Source of the DNA: Clostridiales bacterium
GTDB taxonomy: Bacteria; Bacillota; Clostridia; Christensenellales; Borkfalkiaceae
Direction of reading: 5' to 3'
Assembly: GCA_015069365.1 (NCBI GenBank)
Contig: SVIT01000001.1
Location: 62,001-126,000 of the forward strand
Length of the DNA: 64,000 nt
In this document: one piece after another, positions 57,944 to 64,000 of the stretch
How the letters are laid out: each line of letters opens with the position of its first letter
Position numbering within the stretch: the first letter of the stretch is position 1
Translations under genes and position numbers: made by a program
The notes under the pieces: generated by a model
What the model was told of the DNA's origin: nothing
The model's input: only the letters and a program-made list of their open reading frames with translations
Database searches by the model: none

Positions 57944-58531
57944 ATGCGTTACGATTTCTATGCCTATATGGACAGAATGAAATATATCAAGCGTTGGCAG
58001 TTGATGCGTTCGGTGCGCGAAGAGAACGTAATGGAGCATTCTCAGTGTGTAGCGATCATCGCGCATGCCTTGGCGAGCATTCACAACGAGGTATTCGGCG
58101 GTAAAGCGGACGTATTGAAGACAGTGCTGTACGCGATCTATCACGAGACCAGCGAAGTGCTGACTGGGGATCTTCCCACGCCCATCAAATATTATAACCG
58201 CAACATTCACGGCGCATATAAAGAGTTGGAAAAGACGGCTTGCGAAAGAATCGTCAGCACGTTGCCTGAAGAGTTGCAGGGCTCGGTTTCCCCGTATATT
58301 CTTGCCGACGAAGAGAGTGTGGAATACCGTCTTGTGAAAGCGGCGGACAGAATGGCGGCATATATCAAGTGTTTGGAAGAGCTGCGTTCGGGCAACAAAG
58401 AATTTTCCAAGGCAAAGAAGAGTATTGAAAAGGATTTACTCGGCAGAAAAATCCCCGAAGTAGATTATTTCTTCGAGAAATTTATCCCTTCGTTTTCTTT
58501 GAATTTGGATGAATTAGAAGTGTTTGAATAA
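57944..58531 (+). CDS. HD-domain 5'-deoxynucleotidase (YfbR-like)
   Basis: YDFYAYMDRMKYIKRWQLMRSVREENVMEHSQCVAIIAHAL...YHETSEVLTGDLPTPIKYYN. Confidence 0.88.
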   Translation: MRYDFYAYMDRMKYIKRWQLMRSVREENVMEHSQCVAIIAHALASIHNEVFGGKADVLKTVLYAIYHETSEVLTGDLPTPIKYYNRNIHGAYKELEKTACERIVSTLPEELQGSVSPYILADEESVEYRLVKAADRMAAYIKCLEELRSGNKEFSKAKKSIEKDLLGRKIPEVDYFFEKFIPSFSLNLDELEVFE

Positions 58532-58634
58532 TTATCGGTAATTATCACATAATTTTCAAAAACCCTTAAAAGGATAAACAAAAAAGAAGAATATAATAAT
58601 CTTGACAATGATTATTTGTTGACAAGGAGTTAAC

Positions 58635-60032
58635 ATGAAAAGAATTTGGAAGAGCATTATGGCAGTGCTGAGCGTAGCGATTCTTGGGGGCTCCCTTGCT
58701 TCGTGCGCTGAGAGTGCGTATGATATAGCAGTTAGAAACGGCTTTGTCGGTACGGAAAAAGAATGGATTCAAAGTCTTCGCGGCGCAGACGGTGAAGATG
58801 CGAGCGACGTTACCGCGCAGGATTTGTATCAAGCGGCAGTGGAAGATGGTTTTTCTGGTACGTACCTCGATTTCTGTCGAGAAGTATTAAAATTTGAAGT
58901 CCAAGAGGACAACGATGTGGATTTGATCGCGAAGAACATGACCTCGGTCGTTAGCATTTACTGCGGTTTCTCCCGTACGATCGTGGGGGGCGGCTGGTGG
59001 CAGCCCACGCAGACGGAATATTACAGTTCGGCTGGTAGCGGCGTTGTGCTCAATATTGACAAGGAAACGGGGAATGCGCTTGTTGTGACCAACTATCACG
59101 TAGTCTACGACGCAGGAACCAGCACTGCAGCCGCAGGTGATATTTCCAAGAATATTTATCTGTATCCTTACGGCAGCCTTAACGGCTTTTCCGCAGAGGA
59201 CGGAGATACGCTGGGGACGGGTATTCAGGCAACGTTTATCGGTGGATCGATGGATTACGATATTGCGCTGTTGGAAGTACGCGGTAACGATATCTTAAAA
59301 GAGAGCATTTTGACGGCGGCGGAGATGGGGGATTCCAACGAGATTGTCGTAGGGGAAAAGGTCTTTGCGATCGGTAACCCCGACGGGGCTGGGATTTCCG
59401 TGACGGAAGGTATGATCTCCGTCACTTCCGAATATATCGCAATGTCGGCGTTGGACGGCCGTGACGAAAACGGGGATAGATACGTGGATGAAGTGCCTTT
59501 CCGTGTTATGCGTACGGACGCAGCGATTAACGGCGGGAACTCGGGCGGCGGCTTATTTGATAAAAGTGGAAAACTGGTCGGTATCGTCAATGCAAAGAGT
59601 ATCGGTTCGGAAACGGATAACATGGGGTACTCTCTCCCGATCACGCAGGTGAAATACGTTTGCGACAACATTCTTGCAAACGGCGGGAAAGTGAAAGTGG
59701 CGACCCTCGGCGTTATGGTTTCCATCACCGAATCCAAGGCATATTATAATGAACAAGGCACTCTTTCGATATTCGAAAAGTTTGAGATTGCGACTGCGGC
59801 AACGACAGGTGCGTCCTCGTACGGAAAACTTACTGCGGGGGATCAGTTCAAAGAAATGCAGATCAACAACGGCGAATGGCACGTGTTTACCCGCCGTTAT
59901 GAGTTGAATGATTTGCTCATTTCCGTCAAGAAAGGGGACACGGTACGCTTTAAGGTTGTGAACTCTAACGGAAACGAGGAAACGGTAGAGATCGTCTTTG
60001 ATAACGACGCATACTTTACCTTATACAAGTAA
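58635..60032 (+). CDS. S1C-family (HtrA/DegP-like) serine protease lipoprotein
   Basis: Lipobox GGSLASCAES. VVTNYHVV, DYDIALLEV, AAINGGNSGGGLFDKSGKLVGIVNAK. Confidence 0.92.
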   Translation: MKRIWKSIMAVLSVAILGGSLASCAESAYDIAVRNGFVGTEKEWIQSLRGADGEDASDVTAQDLYQAAVEDGFSGTYLDFCREVLKFEVQEDNDVDLIAKNMTSVVSIYCGFSRTIVGGGWWQPTQTEYYSSAGSGVVLNIDKETGNALVVTNYHVVYDAGTSTAAAGDISKNIYLYPYGSLNGFSAEDGDTLGTGIQATFIGGSMDYDIALLEVRGNDILKESILTAAEMGDSNEIVVGEKVFAIGNPDGAGISVTEGMISVTSEYIAMSALDGRDENGDRYVDEVPFRVMRTDAAINGGNSGGGLFDKSGKLVGIVNAKSIGSETDNMGYSLPITQVKYVCDNILANGGKVKVATLGVMVSITESKAYYNEQGTLSIFEKFEIATAATTGASSYGKLTAGDQFKEMQINNGEWHVFTRRYELNDLLISVKKGDTVRFKVVNSNGNEETVEIVFDNDAYFTLYK

Positions 60033-60104
60033 GAAAAAACAAGAGATGTCTTTCGAGGAAGAATAAATAGGATTACACAAACTTCTCTTTTAGTTTTTTT
60101 GTGG

Positions 60105-60127
60105 GAACGCGTCCGTTTCGGGCGCGT
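60105..60127 (+). terminator. Probable intrinsic terminator
   Basis: AACGCGTCCG-ttt-CGGGCGCGTT with G-U wobble. Confidence 0.6.
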
Positions 60128-60175
60128 TTCTTCCATATATCGGGATATATCGCGGGAGCGTTTTCTTCAGGATAC

Positions 60176-60204
60176 TTGACAATCAGCGCGGATTATAGTA
60201 TAAT
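60176..60204 (+). promoter_or_regulatory. Consensus SigA-type promoter
   Basis: TTGACA (60176-60181), 17-bp spacer, TATAAT (60199-60204). Confidence 0.85.
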
Positions 60205-60248
60205 AAAAAAGTTAAGGCGAGTTGAACAAAGCAACAAGGAGGCAGAAT

Positions 60249-60992
60249 ATGCGTACGGAAGATTTTATCACGTCGGTTTCTAAATTAGCAAAGGAAAACG
60301 AACGCTTTGAGGAGCTTAGAAAGGGAGTGCCCATCGGTGAGGACGTGACGGGGAATGTTGTTCTCGCGCAAAAACGTGAAAAAGTGCTCACCGTGCGCAA
60401 CGTTTGCGTGACGGGCGCAGGCAGAACGAACTTTATCCGCCGTATGCTCATTACCCTGTCTTGTCTTTATGAAAAGGACGAGGCTTGTTTCCTCGTGCTG
60501 TCACCGCATAACGAGTACGGAGAACTGTTGCGTCTGCATAATGCAGATATCACCACTCCGTATATCCGCACGAAAGAGGACGTCAATGAGGCGGTGGTGA
60601 CCTTGAAAGAGCTGATTCGCATGCGCGAAACGGGCAAGGGATATCCTCGGCTGATTTTGGTGTTGGACGGCTTGGATGAACTGCCCGATTGTAACAAGAA
60701 CGGCGATTTGGAAGAATATAGAGAAATTTTCGAGCTGTTGATGAGAAAGCCCGACGTACAGATTATTTGTGGTGCGGATCTTATGCGCAGTATTTTCAGC
60801 GGTTATCCTGGGGCATTCCTCGGCGTGGGGAACTGTCTGGTTACCACTCGCGAAGAGGGAAAGGCGGACGTAACGTACGTTCATGACGATTCGTCTTTGT
60901 CCTTGCCCATTCCCATTCGTTATCCAGACGAGCCGACCGTGATGGAGAGCGTTATTTTCCTCAACGCGTTGCCTGCAGAGAAGGAAGAATAA
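60249..60992 (+). CDS. Stand-alone FtsK/SpoIIIE-like P-loop ATPase domain protein
   Basis: PIGEDVTGNVVLAQKREKVLTVRNVCVTGAGRTNFIRRMLITL...RLILVLDGLDELPD. SD aaggagg. Confidence 0.6.
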   Translation: MRTEDFITSVSKLAKENERFEELRKGVPIGEDVTGNVVLAQKREKVLTVRNVCVTGAGRTNFIRRMLITLSCLYEKDEACFLVLSPHNEYGELLRLHNADITTPYIRTKEDVNEAVVTLKELIRMRETGKGYPRLILVLDGLDELPDCNKNGDLEEYREIFELLMRKPDVQIICGADLMRSIFSGYPGAFLGVGNCLVTTREEGKADVTYVHDDSSLSLPIPIRYPDEPTVMESVIFLNALPAEKEE

Positions 60993-61001
60993 GCCTTACA
61001 T

Positions 61002-62039
61002 ATGCAAAAATTCGACTTTCATCAAATACCTGCCCCCCTCCTTTCATGGTATCGGGAGAATAAACGCGCGCTTCCTTGGCGCGAAAATCCTACTCCGTAC
61101 CGCGTATGGGTTTCTGAGATTATGTTACAGCAGACCCGTGTGGAGGCGGTAAAGGAATATTATCTTCGTTTCATGCAAACATTGCCAACGGTGTGGGATT
61201 TGGCGGAATGCGAGGAAGAAAAACTCTTAAAATTGTGGGAAGGGCTGGGATATTATAGCCGCGTCCGCAATATGCAAAAGGCGGCGAAAATCATCGTTTC
61301 CATGTACGCAGGAGAATTTCCGCGCAGCTATGAAGACTTGACTTCGCTCCCTGGTATCGGAAGTTACACTGCAGGCGCAATCGCCTCGATTGCGTACGGT
61401 CAGCCCGTGGCGGCTGTGGATGGAAACGTATTCCGCGTGGCGTCCAGATTAGAGGAAAACCCGACCCCTATTTCCGATCCAAAATATCGGAAATATTTGG
61501 AAAGCACGCTTTCGGCGGTCTATCCAAAAAACGGGGAAGAGTGCAGCGCGTTTACCCAAAGCATTTTCGAGTTGGGAGCGTTGATCTGTAAACCGCAATC
61601 CCCCGATTGCCATCTTTGTCCCTTAAAAGGAATATGCCGAGCGAATCAAAAGGGCACGCAAGGGGATTTTCCCGTGATGCCTATAAAGAAACCAAAACGC
61701 ATAGAAGAGGTGTACGTCTTTGTGATTGAGACTCCGTCGGGGATTTGTATTCGGCGGAGAGAACAGGGCGTTTTGCGGGGCTTGAACGAATTTCCCTCCC
61801 ACGTGGCGATAGAGGGAGAAACTCCCGAAAACATATTAAACGGGTGGGGCATGTACGAGTTTAAGGAAATAAACCGCCGTAAATATCGGCATATATTCAC
61901 GCATATTCGTTGGGAGATGACCTGCATACGGATACGCACGGACAGCGCGCCGTTCGATGCCTATACCTTGGACGAAATCAACGAATTTATTTCTTTGCCC
62001 ACGGCGTTTCGGCAGTGCATGGGGATATTACAAGAATGA
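61002..62039 (+). CDS. mutY: A/G-specific adenine glycosylase
   Basis: LPWRENPTPYRVWVSEIMLQQTRVEAVKEYY...LPGIGSYTAGAIASIAYGQPVAAVDGNVFRV...CKPQSPDCHLCPLKGIC. Confidence 0.96.
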   Translation: MQKFDFHQIPAPLLSWYRENKRALPWRENPTPYRVWVSEIMLQQTRVEAVKEYYLRFMQTLPTVWDLAECEEEKLLKLWEGLGYYSRVRNMQKAAKIIVSMYAGEFPRSYEDLTSLPGIGSYTAGAIASIAYGQPVAAVDGNVFRVASRLEENPTPISDPKYRKYLESTLSAVYPKNGEECSAFTQSIFELGALICKPQSPDCHLCPLKGICRANQKGTQGDFPVMPIKKPKRIEEVYVFVIETPSGICIRRREQGVLRGLNEFPSHVAIEGETPENILNGWGMYEFKEINRRKYRHIFTHIRWEMTCIRIRTDSAPFDAYTLDEINEFISLPTAFRQCMGILQE

Positions 62040-62491
62040 AAAAGACGTATAAACTTACCTTTGAAATGGTACCTGAAGAATGTTGGTATTCTAACTTGCG
62101 TTCGGTATTAAAGCCCAGCGACTGGGATAAAGTCCGTCGGGACGCGTATGCGCGCGCGAACGGGTGTTGCAGTATCTGCGGTCGGTGGACGAAACGTTTA
62201 GAGGCGCATGAAAAATGGAGCTATGACGAGAAAAAGGCGTTGCAAAAGTTAGAGGACGTCGTTGCTCTTTGTCATAACTGTCACGAAGTAAAACACATCA
62301 GCCGTACGCAGCTTATCGGGCGAGGTATGGAAGCAATGGAGCATTTTATGAAAGTGAACGGCTGCGCGCAGATGGATTTTCATGCGGCGCTCTCCGAGGC
62401 GAACGAAGAGTATTTCCGTCGCAACCGTGTAGAGGGTTGGGTCACCGATATTTCATGGCTCAAAAACAAATTTGATATAGAATTAAAATAA
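62036..62491 (+). CDS. HNH endonuclease-like protein
   Basis: ATGA overlap with mutY. CCSICGRWTKRLEAHEKWSYDEKKALQKLEDVVALCHNCHEVKH. Confidence 0.8.
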   Translation: MKKTYKLTFEMVPEECWYSNLRSVLKPSDWDKVRRDAYARANGCCSICGRWTKRLEAHEKWSYDEKKALQKLEDVVALCHNCHEVKHISRTQLIGRGMEAMEHFMKVNGCAQMDFHAALSEANEEYFRRNRVEGWVTDISWLKNKFDIELK

Positions 62492-62502
62492 GGAGAATTG
62501 AT

Positions 62503-63120
62503 ATGAAAGTATTACTCGTCAACGGAAGTCAACACGAAAAAGGATGCACGTACACCGCGCTCAACGAGGTTGCGAAAGCATTGAATGCGAACGGCGTGGA
62601 AACGGAGATTTTTTGGATAGGCAAGCACCAGGTAAGCGGCTGCAGAGGTTGCTGGGTATGCAAGAAGACGAAAAAATGCGTGATCGAAGACGGCGTGAAC
62701 GAGTTTGTAGAAAAAGCTGCGGAATTCGACGGTTACGTATTCGGTTCGCCCGTATATTACGCGTCGGCGGCGGGTGCTTTGGTCAGCTTTATGGACAGAG
62801 TATTCTATAGCGGCGGTAAAAATCTTGCTTACAAACCTGCCGCAGCGGTGGTGAGCTGCAGACGTGCGGGCGCAAGCACGACGTTCGACGTTATCAACAA
62901 ATATTTCACCATCAACAATATGCAGATCGTCGGGTCGAATTACTGGAACGAGATCCACGGAAACACCGCAGAAGAGGCGGCACAGGACGAGGAAGGTTTG
63001 CAGACCATGCGCATTTTGGGGAACAATATGGCATGGCTGCTCAAATGCATTCAGTTGGGGAAAGAGGCAGGTCTTGCTCCCGAGCGCGAACGCAAAATTA
63101 TGACGAATTTTATCCGCTAA
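62503..63120 (+). CDS. NADPH-dependent FMN reductase / flavodoxin-like protein
   Basis: MKVLLVNGSQHEKGCTYTALNEVAKALNANGVETEIFWIGKHQVSGCRGCWVC...FGSPVYYASAAGALVSFMDRVFY. Confidence 0.92.
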   Translation: MKVLLVNGSQHEKGCTYTALNEVAKALNANGVETEIFWIGKHQVSGCRGCWVCKKTKKCVIEDGVNEFVEKAAEFDGYVFGSPVYYASAAGALVSFMDRVFYSGGKNLAYKPAAAVVSCRRAGASTTFDVINKYFTINNMQIVGSNYWNEIHGNTAEEAAQDEEGLQTMRILGNNMAWLLKCIQLGKEAGLAPERERKIMTNFIR

Positions 63121-63127
63121 CAAAAGA

Positions 63128-63150
63128 AAACATCCCCTCGTGGGATGTTT
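63128..63150 (+). terminator. Intrinsic terminator
   Basis: AAACATCCC-ctcgt-GGGATGTTT followed by attttg. Confidence 0.85.
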
Positions 63151-63159
63151 ATTTTGCAG

Positions 63160-63218
63160 GTTTTACAAAAGTTTTACATATTTGAAACTATACGCATACA
63201 GGGATATAGTATACTATA
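63160..63218 (+). promoter_or_regulatory. Response-regulator promoter with direct repeats and palindromic -10
   Basis: GTTTTACA at 63160 and 63171 (11-bp phase). TTGAAA (63182), 17 bp, TATAGT (63205). TATAGTATACTATA palindrome 63205-63218. Confidence 0.65.
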
Positions 63219-63240
63219 GAAAACACGGAGAGAGGATAAT

Positions 63241-63912
63241 ATGGCAAAAATTTTGGTGGTAGAAGACGACAGAGCAATCAACGGACTGGTGTGTTCGTGT
63301 CTTAAGAGCGAGGGGTACGAAACAACCGCTTGCTATGACGGTGAAGAGGGGCTGAACGCCTTTGCGGAGGGGACGTATTCCTTAATCATCAGCGATATCA
63401 TGATGCCGAAGATGGATGGGTTTGTATTCGCCGAAGAGGTGCGCGCCCGCAATAAACAGATCCCCATTTTGTTCATGACGGCAAAGGACGATAAGCCCTC
63501 TAAGCTATACGCATATCGGTTGGGAGTGGACGATTACGTAGTCAAACCCTTTGACATCGACGTGTTCGTTTTAAAGGTCTCGGCAATACTGAGAAGAATG
63601 AAGATTGAGGAGAAAAAGGTGTTGACGGTGGGGAATCTTACCATGAACGCCGAAGAGAGAACGGTCACAGTGGACGGAGAAGAACTCTCTCTCACCGTTC
63701 GTGAGTTCGACCTCTTGTTTAAATTCCTCTCCTATCCCAAAAAAACGTTTACCCGTTCGGCATTGATGGACGAGTTCTGGGATTATGATTCTTCCGCGAC
63801 TTCGCGCACGGTGGACGTGTATATGGCAAAACTGAGAGATAAAACTTCGGCTTGCGATGGGTTTGAGATTGTTACGGTGCACGGACTGGGATATAAGGCG
63901 GTACTCAAATGA
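63241..63912 (+). CDS. OmpR/PhoB-family response regulator
   Basis: AKILVVEDDRAINGLVCSCLKSEGYE...LIISDIMMPKMDGFVFAEEVR...TSRTVDVYMAKLRDKTS...IVTVHGLGYKAVLK. Confidence 0.95.
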   Translation: MAKILVVEDDRAINGLVCSCLKSEGYETTACYDGEEGLNAFAEGTYSLIISDIMMPKMDGFVFAEEVRARNKQIPILFMTAKDDKPSKLYAYRLGVDDYVVKPFDIDVFVLKVSAILRRMKIEEKKVLTVGNLTMNAEERTVTVDGEELSLTVREFDLLFKFLSYPKKTFTRSALMDEFWDYDSSATSRTVDVYMAKLRDKTSACDGFEIVTVHGLGYKAVLK

Positions 63913-64000
63913 AACGGAAGAAAAATGGGTTTACCTTTTTCGGCGGCGCATTGTTTTTCATCACCATATCCATTGTTGTTGCGATAGGAGTTTTATTTTA
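63909..64000 (+). CDS. N-terminus of the partner membrane histidine kinase, truncated by window end
   Basis: ATGA overlap with the response regulator; MKRKKNGFTFFGGALFFITISIVVAIGVLF. Confidence 0.75.
   Translation, partial: MKRKKNGFTFFGGALFFITISIVVAIGVLF

Noticed and set aside
58593-58634. Repeated TTGACAA near the HtrA-like gene as a heat-shock (CtsR-like) operator
   Set aside because: Spacing and sequence do not match the CtsR consensus; insufficient support.

Overview
The window looks like a chromosomal contig from a low-to-mid GC, Gram-positive-type (Clostridia-like) bacterium; the taxonomy is inferred from gene order, strong Shine-Dalgarno sites and surface-protein style only. It has five parts. 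(1) 1-27.9 kb: a same-strand run of eight tightly spaced genes ending at a bidirectional terminator. It encodes a hypothetical protein cut by the window edge, an SNF2-type helicase, a degenerate helicase-like partner, a zinc-ribbon protein, a 2967-aa N-terminally membrane-anchored MBG-repeat protein, a 258-aa hypothetical, a ~2265-aa membrane-anchored BspA/LRR_5 protein, and a TIR-like + DUF6273-like protein. This is the best candidate for an undescribed system. (2) 27.9-32.6 kb, minus strand: four overlapping genes (two B12-binding-type radical SAM enzymes, two GNAT-type transferases), with a divergent TetR regulator carrying a double palindromic operator. (3) 33.6-40.3 kb: a 1759-aa surface protein, then a truncated GT2 glycosyltransferase fused to the 3' remnant of a paralogous surface protein. 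(4) 40.4-47.3 kb: tRNA-Leu, a lipoprotein, VanZ-like, DUF368, ComF, NlpC/P60 and PHP genes. (5) 47.4-64 kb: housekeeping genes pyrH-frr-uppS-cdsA-dxr-rseP and ylxM-ffh-rpsP-khpA-rimM, a TPP riboswitch upstream of a ThiT-like gene, HtrA-like, mutY, HNH, an FMN reductase and a two-component system cut by the window end. Noncoding signals of note are a ~165-bp-period array of small perfect hairpins between dxr and rseP, a dispersed GGGGGCAGGTA element on both strands, a terminator/promoter overlap upstream of ylxM-ffh, and PhoP-like direct repeats upstream of the response regulator. All family calls were made by eye from translations; no database search was run.
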